From Eubacterium sp. (GTDB lineage: Bacteria > Bacillota_A > Clostridia > Lachnospirales > Lachnospiraceae), in assembly GCA_024687845.1 (NCBI GenBank), contig JAILEL010000167.1:1-13838 (forward strand): a DNA stretch of 13,838 bases, given 5' to 3'. Made by a program: the position numbers and the translations under genes. Numbering within the stretch: position 1 is the stretch's first letter; each line of letters opens with the position of its first letter. The notes under the pieces are model-generated. The model was not told where the DNA came from. It ran no database searches and saw nothing but the letters and a program-made list of their open reading frames with translations. Of this stretch, positions 1 to 8,313 are shown piece by piece.

Positions 1-255
<255 letters not shown>

Positions 256-334
256 TTAATTTCTTGTTTAATAGCCTTTTTTAGTTTTATCTGAATTAAG
301 TCGCATTATTTTTTTGCTACACTTTCCAGCATTT

Positions 335-361
335 AAAAAGCCCGGGAAAAGCTTCCCGGGC
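335..361 (-). terminator. Attenuator terminator hairpin
   Basis: On the minus strand a perfect 9-bp GC-rich stem (GCCCGGGAA, 361-353, with TTCCCGGGC, 348-340) and loop GCTT is followed directly by TTTTT (339-335). There is no T-run on the plus side, so it works leftward only. It ends about 100 nt before the start codon of the trans-sulfuration gene, and no separate upstream gene on that strand needs a terminator. Confidence 0.85.
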
Positions 362-394
362 AAATGACTCTGTAGGTTTTTAGCGGCGAATCAA

Positions 395-502
395 TCATTT
401 AACAATGTAGCACGCAAAAACACCAGCCATTTTTAATGCCCGGAAATCCTGCTTGCAACAACATGCTACAATATTCACATTTGTACTATGATATGAATAC
501 AT
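395..502 (-). CDS. Cysteine-rich leader peptide (35 aa)
   Basis: This small ORF lies inside the leader of the trans-sulfuration gene. It reads MYSYHSTNVNIVACCCKQ, then DFRALKMAGVFACYIVK and a TGA stop. Cys codons TGT-TGT-TGC fall at codons 14-16 (463-455) and one more TGC at codon 31 (412-410), within pairing segment A2. Four cysteines in 35 residues, three adjacent, is typical of control codons in attenuator leaders. The ATG at 502 has GAGG at 515-512, nine nt upstream. An in-frame ATG at 517 would add MRRKS but has no well-placed ribosome site. The peptide is probably non-functional in itself, acting as a sensor of Cys-tRNA charging. The fixed spacing between the Cys codons and the antiterminator segment supports this over chance. 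Confidence 0.8.
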   Translation of the reverse strand: MYSYHSTNVNIVACCCKQDFRALKMAGVFACYIVK

Positions 503-552
503 ACTCTTTCGCCTCATTCTTTAATAACTTAATTCTATCCTTATGGAACGAT

Positions 553-581
553 ATATTATCACCATTAACCTACCTTGTCAA
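553..581 (-). promoter_or_regulatory. Sigma-A-type promoter of the attenuator/trans-sulfuration transcript
   Basis: On the minus strand a perfect -35 TTGACA (581-576) is followed by exactly 17 bp and a -10 TAATAT (558-553), preceded by TG-N (extended -10). Transcription should start near 546, giving a leader of about 310 nt, or about 210 nt if terminated at the attenuator. Confidence 0.8.
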
Positions 582-596
582 TATGTTTTTACACAA

Positions 597-831
597 GTTA
601 CTATTCACGGTTGATAAGAATTATGCATATTCAGTTGTGCCTGCTTGCAGGCTAAGACTAATTATGCATAATTCTTATCGTACCTGTGAAGCAGGTGACT
701 CAAAAAACACGATTCAGTGCTGCGTTAGCAGCAATAGAACATCGCATATAAGCTTATTTATGCTTGCATAAAAATAAGCGTTAGGCGATGTGGACTTAAG
801 AGTGTTTTTTGAGTCAACCGTGAATAGTAAC
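597..831. repeat. Nested-palindrome element (MITE-like or structured RNA)
   Basis: The element is bounded by a perfect 18-bp inverted repeat, GTTACTATTCACGGTTGA at 597-614 with its complement at 814-831. Inside are a perfect 16-bp stem (613-628 with 664-679) capped by GCCTG-CTTG-CAGGC (639-652); a 5-bp hairpin (682-696); and a perfect 14-bp stem (697-710 with 802-815). The last encloses GCTGC-GTTA-GCAGC (719-732) and a further stem ACATCGC (739-745)/GCGATGT (785-791). Nearly every base is in a helix. A further hairpin with a CTTG loop follows at 845-873. No transposase is encoded and no clear target duplication is visible. It lies just upstream of the leftward attenuator promoter and before the rightward lipoprotein gene. 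The 111-codon open frame at 436-771 across this DNA has no ribosome site and no recognisable protein. A palindromic repeat or an ornate RNA fits equally well. Confidence 0.75.
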
Positions 832-1034
832 ATGCGACAGGTGACAAAAATGACTGCTTGCAGGCACTTTTTGCAGCCTTAATCTAAGATAATGTATAGA
901 ACAACTAAGATTCTGTATAATTAAATTAATTGGGGTTGAATATATAACAACAATAGGTTACATTTCTGATACATTTATCATTTATATTCTACTCGTGTAT
1001 TGTCTATATTTTTCTAAATGGGGGAAACTAATCT

Positions 1035-2498
1035 ATGTTTTTAAAAGACAGAAAAAAAATATCATGCCTTTTATTTGCTGCAATGCTTGGCATGTCTGGT
1101 CTTACCGGATGTGGTAGTAAAAGTACTGAAGTAACTGAATATGGTTTGATTCAAAGTGCTGATGCTGAAGATGCTGGCAATGATAATAATGATAACAAAA
1201 GTGCTGAAAATCAGGATGCCATTGTTGAACAAAATGCCGGTAAATGTCTGAGTGATATGCTTGGTGGTTCAGACCTCGAATTCACCAAGAGTTTTACTCT
1301 CGATGGCAAAAGTGCTTCAATAGATGTAGCTTATCATGTAAATGAAGCTGATAGTCTCTCTATTTACAACGTAACAACGATCAGTGAACAAGATGTCAAA
1401 GAGGCTGACATAGTTAAAAATCTTCTTGGTGACAGTGCGGTAGCTCTCAACTCAGAATCCCGCCAATATCTGAATACTTCGTTTGGAGATTCTCCTTATA
1501 TTATTTACTGTTGTCAGTATGTTTCTTACCATAATGGAGGTAATTTCAACCTTACATCCCATAGAACCTGGGTTGATGAGGCAATGTATTATATTCACAC
1601 TTACGAGGGCACTAAAAATAATATTACCTATCAGCTAATGGTATCCTACAGCCAAAAATATAAAGAGATGGCAGTTGCATTTTACCCAAAGAATGTCGGG
1701 GAAATAGTTGGAGATGAAACTCTTATTGAGTGCGGCACCTCAAGTCCTGATGGAATTTATTATACTTACCAGGGCAGTTTAAAACAGTTTAAACTTGATG
1801 AAATAATGGCTGATCGTCCTAATGCCTGTACTCTCTCCGATGAAGAACTCATAAATTACGCCAAAGACACTTTAAAAAATGACATCTATGTTGATTTTCC
1901 TGAAGAAGCCATTTCGCTGTATGCTAATGTAAGAGAAATCCTGATACCTGAAGATGTTAAACCTACTAAAGGAGAACTTGTCTTCGTAAATGATGATATA
2001 GAAAAATCCGAAAACCTGAGTGGTGCGATTCGAGATGGATATGAGGCAACCGTAATGTACAGCCTATGCAATCAGAAAGTAATGGCTGATACCGAAATAA
2101 TCGATGATAGAGCCGATGAAATACAGTATGGTCAGATTGATATAAATAATTCCGGTGTGTTAGGATTCATTGTAACTTCCAAATACATTTTCGGTGACAC
2201 TGTTACCGATAATGCAAATATTCTCAGCTTTGATAAAGCTATGGAAGCCTTCGTAAATGGCGCTATGGAAAATCTTAAAGCAACAGATATCAAGAAGGCT
2301 GACGACACCATATTATTTGACAGTGCTAATCTTGTATATTTCCCAGTTGCTGTTGAAGGAAGCACCAGCCAATATAATCTTGTGCCTGCCTGGTCTCTGG
2401 AAGCTGAAAATGCTAAGAAGCAGACAATCGTGCGAGTACTGATAAACGCAACTGACGGAAGCTATATTACTTCTATCTATGAACCTGAAAATGATTAA
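1035..2498 (+). CDS. Secreted lipoprotein of unknown function with PepSY-like C-terminus
   Basis: A 487-aa protein. The N-terminus (KDRKKISCLLFAAMLGMSG then LTGC) is a lipoprotein signal peptide with Cys26 as the likely lipid-attached residue. An Asp/Asn-rich linker (about residues 40-66) follows, as usual for surface lipoproteins of Gram-positives. The remainder is mixed alpha/beta. Near the C-terminus LVPAWSLEAENAK and VRVLINATDGSYI resemble the last strands of PepSY/YycI-like domains; this is a weak motif resemblance only. The ATG at 1035 follows a GGGGGAAA ribosome site. Candidate promoters are TTGAAT-17-TACATT (936-964) or TATAAT at 916-921; neither is certain. The gene is monocistronic, converges on the sensor kinase and shares its terminator. 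No function assigned. Confidence 0.9.
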   Translation: MFLKDRKKISCLLFAAMLGMSGLTGCGSKSTEVTEYGLIQSADAEDAGNDNNDNKSAENQDAIVEQNAGKCLSDMLGGSDLEFTKSFTLDGKSASIDVAYHVNEADSLSIYNVTTISEQDVKEADIVKNLLGDSAVALNSESRQYLNTSFGDSPYIIYCCQYVSYHNGGNFNLTSHRTWVDEAMYYIHTYEGTKNNITYQLMVSYSQKYKEMAVAFYPKNVGEIVGDETLIECGTSSPDGIYYTYQGSLKQFKLDEIMADRPNACTLSDEELINYAKDTLKNDIYVDFPEEAISLYANVREILIPEDVKPTKGELVFVNDDIEKSENLSGAIRDGYEATVMYSLCNQKVMADTEIIDDRADEIQYGQIDINNSGVLGFIVTSKYIFGDTVTDNANILSFDKAMEAFVNGAMENLKATDIKKADDTILFDSANLVYFPVAVEGSTSQYNLVPAWSLEAENAKKQTIVRVLINATDGSYITSIYEPEND

Positions 2499-2524
2499 TC
2501 TGTAAAAGCAATTAAATCGTAATA

Positions 2525-2573
2525 AAAAAATAAAACTTCCCACGTATATGATATGTAGGAAGTTTTATTTTTT
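2525..2573. terminator. Bidirectional intrinsic terminator
   Basis: A perfect 16-bp inverted repeat (2525-2540 with 2558-2573) has a GC-containing upper part (ACTTCC/GGAAGT) and A-runs/T-runs at the base, giving a U-tail in both directions. It lies between the 3' ends of the lipoprotein (+) and the sensor kinase (-). Confidence 0.9.
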
Positions 2574-2577
2574 CAGC

Positions 2578-5235
2578 TTACGTATCTTCCGGGAAGAATT
2601 CAAGTATTTCACTATCATCTTCCTGACTCTCTTCATCTTCTGCTGATTCCATATTGATTTTTATAACATTTACCAGTTCGGCATACATTTCCATTATCTG
2701 ATTATGGTTTTTATTGATAGTATCTATGTCGCCTCCCTTTGCGGCAGCTTCGGACATTGCAGCCAGCTCAGATAACTTATCAGCTCCAATAGTCCGTGAG
2801 GTGCTCTTCAAGGAGTGCACATAGATTCCATAATCCTTCCAGTTCTTATCTTCGTAGCTTTTTAAAATATTAGGTGCTTTAGTTTTTTCTTCCTTAACAA
2901 ATGCATCCAGTATTGTTTTATACATTTCGATATCGCCTCCGCAGAAGGTCATACCCGAGTTGATATCTACTCCGACTTTGGTAAGCTCAGCAAAATAAGA
3001 ATCATCTTTTTTAGAATTATCATTCCTTATTGATTTCTCATCTGTTGTAATCTCCACCTTATTCTCCGGGAGATACATAATGAGCATTTTCTCAAGCTCT
3101 GTTCCTTCCACCGGTTTAGTTAGATAATCATCAAATCCCATCCCAATATATCTGTCTCTGGCACCTCTTATAACGTCAGCTGTAAGGCATATCATTGGAG
3201 TTGTTTTATTCTTTCCATTCGCAAGAGCCCTGATTTCATTCATTGCCTCGGTTCCGTCCATGCCTGGCATACGCTGATCCATAAGAATAATATCGTAAGC
3301 ATTTTCTTCAGCAAGTTGTATTGAATCCGGTCCACTCAGAGCTGTATCTATTTTTACATCAGTCTTTTTCAAGAGATTCATAACAACAATGATATTCATC
3401 TCAGTATCATCCACCACTAGAACGCGCGCTTCAGGAGCCCGGAAGGATTCCTTATAACTCTCTGTATCATCCTCCTTAAGAGCAACCCGGTAGTCTCCCA
3501 TAGGTTCAGAATTCTCAACTCTCAGAAGAAGTTCAAAAGAGAATGTACTGCCTACTCCATACTCACTTTCAACTTTAAGCTCACTTCCCATGAGTTCCAG
3601 AAGCTTTCTGGTAATATTCATTCCAAGCCCAGTTCCTTCGATATTACGATTTTTAACCACATCCAGCCTCTCAAAGGACTCAAAGAGGCGAGACATATCG
3701 CTTTCCTTTATACCTATTCCTGTATCCTTTACTTCAAAGTAGAGAATTACATTTCCATCATGCACTGCATTCTCTTTTCTAGAAATTTTAAGAGTTACCG
3801 AACCTTTTTCGGTATATTTGACTGCATTTGTAAGCAGATTCATTACAACCTGATTGATACGGGTATCATCACCATAAAGCTCAGAAGGTATCTCTGGATC
3901 TATGTCAAATATCAATTCAAGATTTTTGGCCTTTGCCCTTTCGGAAACGCCATTATATAAGTACGTTATCTGGGAGCTGACATTATATCGAACAGGTACT
4001 ATTTCCATCTTGCCATCTTCAATTTTGGAAAAATCCAGAATTCCATTTATCAGTTGCAGAAGATTATGTCCGGATTGCTTAATATTTTGTGAATAACCTC
4101 TTATGTCTTTGTCATGAGATTCGCGAAGAATCATTTCATTCATTCCGATGATTGCATTTATTGGTGTTCGTATCTCATGCGACATATCAGCAAGGAAGCG
4201 GCTCTTAGCTTCATTTGCCTCATCAGCCGCCTGTTTTTCAAGTTTAAGTACACGCTCCTTGTATTCCTGCTCCTGCTTATTGAGTTTATCCAAAACATGT
4301 GCGAGGAAGATGGCAGTAATAACACCTATCACAATCGCCACCACAGTTGCTATAACAAATCCATTCATCAACGAGTCAACACCACTCGACAGAACTTTTT
4401 TGCTGGTTGCAATACAGATATACCATCCGGTATTTATCATTTGCGAATAAGTAATTCCTCTTGTAACTCCATCATAATCCTTGACGAAGATCATTTCGTC
4501 AGAGTTCGTTCTTATGGAATCTATCAATTCACCGTAAGGCGCACCTGGTATATCCATAACATTTATAGGCATATCATCATAATCATATGCTTTATTTGGA
4601 TGGACCAGCATCCTCATGTTCTGATCTACAAGAAAGGCATAGCTGTCTTCCTCAACATTTGCATTGTTTACCATATCAACAAGCACATCAACAAAGATGT
4701 CGGCAGCCAGAACTCCCAGAAGCTCATCATTCTTATAAACAGCCTTTGAAATTGTAATAACTGGTTTATGGGTATCAGAATCAAGATATGGAGTAGAATA
4801 GAAAAGTTCTCCTGTCAGAGCAGAGTTTGTGTACCATTCTCTTTCATGCACGAAATCAACTGTGCCATCCGTCACAAAATCAGATGCACAAACCATAAAA
4901 TTATTAGGATATGTAAAATATACATCATAAACGAAACCATTCTTATTCAGAATCTCATTACTATGCCTCAGATAATTATGAAATGTCTCGTAATCCTTTG
5001 TCGATATATCATTAACTGCCACCTCAGCTGCAAGAGTATCTATAATTGTTGCATTAGTGCTCACCCAGGAGCTTAGCTCAAGAGCGTATTTCTGAGCAGC
5101 CACGCCATAACTGACCTCCATCTGATCAATCAGGCTTTCCTTTGCCTTCTGGTAACTGATAAATGACAGAAGGACAGAACTGCCCAATACAACTAAAACT
5201 ATCATTATTGTCATTTTAGTCCGTAAACTCTTCAT
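2578..5235 (-). CDS. Membrane hybrid sensor histidine kinase with REC and HPt domains
   Basis: An 885-aa phosphorelay protein. Order: TM1 (about 8-27), extracellular double-Cache-like sensor (about 34-280, with YSTPYLDSDTHKPVITISK and GWYICIATSK), TM2 (about 290-312) and a short coiled coil (317-345). HisKA follows with phospho-His353 in SHEIRTP. Next is HATPase_c with N-box Asn461/466/470, DTGIGI (504-509) and GTGLGM (534-539). A receiver domain has D609/D610, phospho-Asp653, T685 and K707. The C-terminal HPt domain has His807 in YVHSLKS. All catalytic residues of a His-Asp-His relay are present on one chain. A final Asp or separate response regulator would be expected elsewhere; none is adjacent. 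An acidic tail (about 864-885) ends the protein. The ATG at 5235 follows GAGGGGG. The ligand is unknown; dCache sensors of this type often bind small organic molecules. Confidence 0.96.
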   Translation of the reverse strand: MKSLRTKMTIMIVLVVLGSSVLLSFISYQKAKESLIDQMEVSYGVAAQKYALELSSWVSTNATIIDTLAAEVAVNDISTKDYETFHNYLRHSNEILNKNGFVYDVYFTYPNNFMVCASDFVTDGTVDFVHEREWYTNSALTGELFYSTPYLDSDTHKPVITISKAVYKNDELLGVLAADIFVDVLVDMVNNANVEEDSYAFLVDQNMRMLVHPNKAYDYDDMPINVMDIPGAPYGELIDSIRTNSDEMIFVKDYDGVTRGITYSQMINTGWYICIATSKKVLSSGVDSLMNGFVIATVVAIVIGVITAIFLAHVLDKLNKQEQEYKERVLKLEKQAADEANEAKSRFLADMSHEIRTPINAIIGMNEMILRESHDKDIRGYSQNIKQSGHNLLQLINGILDFSKIEDGKMEIVPVRYNVSSQITYLYNGVSERAKAKNLELIFDIDPEIPSELYGDDTRINQVVMNLLTNAVKYTEKGSVTLKISRKENAVHDGNVILYFEVKDTGIGIKESDMSRLFESFERLDVVKNRNIEGTGLGMNITRKLLELMGSELKVESEYGVGSTFSFELLLRVENSEPMGDYRVALKEDDTESYKESFRAPEARVLVVDDTEMNIIVVMNLLKKTDVKIDTALSGPDSIQLAEENAYDIILMDQRMPGMDGTEAMNEIRALANGKNKTTPMICLTADVIRGARDRYIGMGFDDYLTKPVEGTELEKMLIMYLPENKVEITTDEKSIRNDNSKKDDSYFAELTKVGVDINSGMTFCGGDIEMYKTILDAFVKEEKTKAPNILKSYEDKNWKDYGIYVHSLKSTSRTIGADKLSELAAMSEAAAKGGDIDTINKNHNQIMEMYAELVNVIKINMESAEDEESQEDDSEILEFFPEDT

Positions 5236-5288
5236 AATTCCCCCTCAGCATCATAACCCCATTAAAACTGTGCAATTAACTATATCAA

Positions 5289-5317
5289 ATTATACTAAAA
5301 ACCAGGCCTTAAGTCCA
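5289..5317 (-). promoter_or_regulatory. Probable promoter of the hybrid kinase gene
   Basis: On the minus strand TGGACT (5317-5312), a 17-bp spacer and a perfect TATAAT (5294-5289) lie about 55 bp upstream of the kinase ATG. It is divergent from the MATE promoter at 5359-5387. Confidence 0.55.
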
Positions 5318-5358
5318 TATCACAACAAAAAATGATATATTACATGACAATTTTTGAA

Positions 5359-5387
5359 TTGATTTCTCAATAAAATAGAAGTATATT
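5359..5387 (+). promoter_or_regulatory. Probable promoter of the MATE transporter gene
   Basis: TTGATT (5359-5364), 17 bp, TATATT (5382-5387), placed about 50 bp before the ATG at 5436. Confidence 0.55.
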
Positions 5388-5435
5388 ATCTCTTCAGTAA
5401 ATTATTTAGAATTTTATGGGAACGTAGGTAAAGAT

Positions 5436-6824
5436 ATGAAAGATAACTCAACAGATATGACAGTAGGCAGTCCACTTAAACATATATTGATATTTGCAAT
5501 TCCTGCACTTATCGGAAATGTGTTTCAACAGGTTTATAATCTGACTGATTCAATGATTGTTGGTAAAATAGTTGGAGCAAATGCACTAGCAGCCGTAGGT
5601 GCAACATTTTCTATTACATTTCTCTTCTTCGCATTATGTAATGGAATAAGCAGCGGTGGCGGAATCATTGTTTCACAGTATTTTGGTGCACATGATACAG
5701 ATAATGTGAAAAAAACTATCGTTAATACCGGCCTTATTATGCTTATCATTCCGATACTTTTTGGATCGATAGGTTTTATTTCAGCACCAAATATTTTAAG
5801 GCTCTTATCAACTCCGGAAAATATCATTGCAGATTCAATAATGTATATCAGATTCATGTGTGTTGGTCTGTTCTTTACATCTATTTATAATTTTGTTTCT
5901 GCGATTTTAAGAGCTCTTGGTGATTCCAAAACTCCACTTTATTTTCTTATAATATCAACCATATTCAATGTATTTTTTGATATTCTTTTTGTCTATACAT
6001 TCAGGATGGGAGTTGCAGGAGCTGCTCTTGCTACCGTTATTGCACAGTGCTTATCTGCGGTAACCAGCGGAATATACGCATATAAGAAGAACCCAGTCTT
6101 CAGAATTGAGAAAGAGAATTTTGTTATATCTAAGGATATGATTCTGAAAACATTAAAGCTCGGTGTTCCTATGTCACTTCAGTTCGCCATGATTGCTATA
6201 TCTACTATGGCAGTTCAGCGTATAGTCAATTCATATGGAACAGTTGTAGTTGCTGCATTTACAGCTACAGGCAGAATCGAACAGTTTATCCACATGCCAT
6301 ATCAAACTCTTGGTGCTTCACTTTCAACCTACTGTGGTCAGAATTATGGAGCCAAGAAAAATGATAGAGTACTAAGCGGTTATAGATATAGTCTTATTAT
6401 CATGACAGTAATTACCATAGTCATGATGTTTGTAATGTATACATTCGGTGGTTCAATCACATCTCTCTTTGTTTCAGAGCCAGAAGTTATAGAACTTGGA
6501 AAAATGGGACTAAGAATGACCAGCCTCTTCTATTTTACTCTTGGTATGATTTACGTTGTAAGAGGAATACTTACCGGAGTGGGCGATGCATTTTTCGCAC
6601 TGTTTAATGGTATCATTGAGGTAATAGGAAGATTTACCATTCCTATTTTCCTGACAGCCTATCTCGGAATGGGTGCCAAAGGAATCTGGATATCAGCAGG
6701 CATTGTATGGGCTATCAGCGGAGTAACTGCATGGTTGAGATATTATTTCCATTTCTATAGAAAAGTATATCCTACTATTGAAGAAACAAATCGAGTAGGA
6801 GTCCCCTACTCGATGACACGTTAA
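5436..6824 (+). CDS. MATE family multidrug/cation efflux transporter
   Basis: A 462-aa polytopic membrane protein of the length usual for MATE exporters, with about 12 predicted membrane segments in two related halves. It starts with the family's N-terminal pattern (GSPLKHILIFAIPALIGNVF, then QQVYNLTDSMIVGKIVGA). The equivalent segment of the second half begins near LKLGVPMSLQFAMIAIS, about residue 247. LRALGDSKTPLYF (first half) and RGILTGVGDAFFALFNG (second half) are the matching conserved loops. The family exports drugs or metabolites by Na+ or H+ antiport across the plasma membrane; the substrate cannot be read from sequence. The start is preceded by a modest GTAGGTAAAG ribosome site. The gene is monocistronic, divergent from the sensor kinase and convergent with sstT. 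Control by the neighbouring kinase is possible but unsupported. Confidence 0.95.
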   Translation: MKDNSTDMTVGSPLKHILIFAIPALIGNVFQQVYNLTDSMIVGKIVGANALAAVGATFSITFLFFALCNGISSGGGIIVSQYFGAHDTDNVKKTIVNTGLIMLIIPILFGSIGFISAPNILRLLSTPENIIADSIMYIRFMCVGLFFTSIYNFVSAILRALGDSKTPLYFLIISTIFNVFFDILFVYTFRMGVAGAALATVIAQCLSAVTSGIYAYKKNPVFRIEKENFVISKDMILKTLKLGVPMSLQFAMIAISTMAVQRIVNSYGTVVVAAFTATGRIEQFIHMPYQTLGASLSTYCGQNYGAKKNDRVLSGYRYSLIIMTVITIVMMFVMYTFGGSITSLFVSEPEVIELGKMGLRMTSLFYFTLGMIYVVRGILTGVGDAFFALFNGIIEVIGRFTIPIFLTAYLGMGAKGIWISAGIVWAISGVTAWLRYYFHFYRKVYPTIEETNRVGVPYSMTR

Positions 6825-6835
6825 TCTATATAGAT

Positions 6836-6893
6836 AAAAGAATTCAGGAGCCTAGATTCGATGATTTCGAATTCCAGGCTCCTGAATTCTTTT
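6836..6893. terminator. Bidirectional intrinsic terminator
   Basis: A perfect 18-bp inverted repeat (6836-6853 with 6876-6893) contains AGGAGCCT/AGGCTCCT and is bounded by A-run and T-run, with a small inner ATTCG/CGAAT stem in the loop. It separates the convergent MATE (+) and sstT (-) genes. Confidence 0.92.
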
Positions 6894-6907
6894 TTTCCAT
6901 ATGATTC

Positions 6908-8173
6908 TTAATTCTGCTTAGATGATTTTTTAATAAGGAAATCCGGAAGTGGTTTTCCCTGTTTACGCCACTCATAATATTCTGCAGTAGCTGCAAAAAG
7001 AACATCACCTGAAGAATTGAGTGCAGTTTCAACACTATCCTGAATAACACCGATAATAAAACCAACTCCAACAACCTGCATAGCTATATCATTTGATATA
7101 CCGAAAAGCGAGCAGGCCATAGGAATCAGCAGAAGTGATCCGCCAGCAACTCCGGAAGCTCCACAGGCTGCTACAGCTGCAAGAAATGACATTATGAATG
7201 CAGTTGGAATATCCACATGAACACCGACTGTATTTGCTGCTGCCAGCGTCATAATTGTAATGGTGATAGCTGCACCATCCATATTGATTGTTGCTCCAAG
7301 TGGAATAGAAACTGAATAAACGTCCTTATCAAGACCAAGCTTCTCACAGAGCTCCATATTTACAGGAATATTTGCGGCCGAGCTTCTTGTAAAAAATGCA
7401 GTAAATCCACTTTCTTTAATACATCTCCAAACCAGAGGATATGGATTACATCTGAGACATATAGCAACAATGATAGGATTAATTACAAGCGAAACTGTCA
7501 GCATACTTCCAACAAGAAGAGCTACAATCTTACCATAATCTATAAATATATTCAGACCATTGTTCGAAACAGAATCATAAACCAGACCACATATACCAAA
7601 AGGTGCAAGATTTATAATCCATTTAACCCCCTGTGATACGGCATCAGAAAAATCAGAAAGCATCTGCTTCGTAGTATCAGAAGCAATCTTCTTAAGAGCC
7701 ATTCCGAAAATTACTGACCAGAGCAGAATTCCCATATAATTAGCACTTGCTGTAGCTTGAACCGGATTAACTATAATATTCATCAGAAGATTACTAAGTA
7801 CTTCTCCAAGTCCACCAGGAGGTGTCTGCTCTCCTACACCCTCAGCAAGAACCATAGTCTGTGGAAAAATAAAGCTTGCAATTACCGCAATTATAGATGC
7901 AATAAGAGTTGTAAACAGATATAAAAATATAACCATTCCGAATCTCTTATCCAGCTTAGCTGCCCCCTGACACAGTGCACTCGATACAAGCACTGCTACA
8001 AGCACAGGAGCTATAGCTTTAAGAGCCCCGACAAAAAGACTTCCGAAAATAGAAATCCAAGGCGCTCCTGGAAAAATCAGTGCTATAACAACTCCAACTA
8101 CAATACCTATGAAAATACGAAAAATAAGACTAACGCTATTGTACTTCTCAACCACCTTTTTAAATGCCTTCAT
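6908..8173 (-). CDS. sstT: Serine/threonine:Na+ symporter SstT
   Basis: A 421-aa membrane carrier of the dicarboxylate/amino acid:cation symporter (glutamate-transporter fold) family. Features diagnostic of SstT include FFTRSSAANIPVNMELCEKL (about 261-279), the serine-rich re-entrant loop, and SIPLGATINMDGAAITI with the NMDG motif at 297-300. GASGVAGGSLLLIP and GVIQDSVETALNSSGDV (substrate and Na+ residues near D379, N386, D390) follow. The length matches the family. It takes up serine and threonine by Na+ symport at the plasma membrane. The ATG at 8173 has a strong GGAGGGGG ribosome site. It is alone on its strand, about 140 bp from the rhodanese lipoprotein gene behind it, with a palindromic repeat between them, so probably not an operon with it. 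Confidence 0.95.
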   Translation of the reverse strand: MKAFKKVVEKYNSVSLIFRIFIGIVVGVVIALIFPGAPWISIFGSLFVGALKAIAPVLVAVLVSSALCQGAAKLDKRFGMVIFLYLFTTLIASIIAVIASFIFPQTMVLAEGVGEQTPPGGLGEVLSNLLMNIIVNPVQATASANYMGILLWSVIFGMALKKIASDTTKQMLSDFSDAVSQGVKWIINLAPFGICGLVYDSVSNNGLNIFIDYGKIVALLVGSMLTVSLVINPIIVAICLRCNPYPLVWRCIKESGFTAFFTRSSAANIPVNMELCEKLGLDKDVYSVSIPLGATINMDGAAITITIMTLAAANTVGVHVDIPTAFIMSFLAAVAACGASGVAGGSLLLIPMACSLFGISNDIAMQVVGVGFIIGVIQDSVETALNSSGDVLFAATAEYYEWRKQGKPLPDFLIKKSSKQN

Positions 8174-8234
8174 GAATCCCCCTCCGAACCTTTTTTATTG
8201 AATTCGCCACTTATTTTATAACCTTTTCAATAGC

Positions 8235-8290
8235 AAAATAGCACTATTACCATTTTAACATTAAATGGTTGATAGTTCTATATAATTTAA
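8235..8290. repeat. Palindromic repeat, copy R0
   Basis: An imperfect palindrome around TAACATTAAATGG with arms AGCACTATTACCATTTT and AAATGGTTGATAGTTCT, ending TATATAATTTAA. It is the most diverged of three related copies (others at 9382-9469 and 10661-10729). It lies 24-79 bp past the stop of the rhodanese gene. On the minus strand the hairpin is followed by TATTTT, so it could act as a weak terminator. Confidence 0.65.
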
Positions 8291-8313
8291 GCTATAAAAC
8301 TAATATATCACTT

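Noticed and set aside
340..361. Hairpin as a plus-strand terminator
   Set aside because: No T-run follows on the plus strand and no plus-strand gene ends there; the T-run is on the minus side.
436..771. 111-codon plus-strand ORF
   Set aside because: It overlaps the minus-strand leader peptide and the nested palindrome, has no ribosome site and no recognisable protein character. The palindromes explain the sequence better.
832..845. Third copy of the GACAGGT repeat near the nested palindrome
   Set aside because: Only about seven bases match the 19-bp repeat, which is too few to claim relationship.
3760..5076. Several plus-strand ORFs (up to 211 codons) antisense to the sensor kinase
   Set aside because: They lie fully inside a well-supported kinase gene, lack ribosome sites and show no family motifs.
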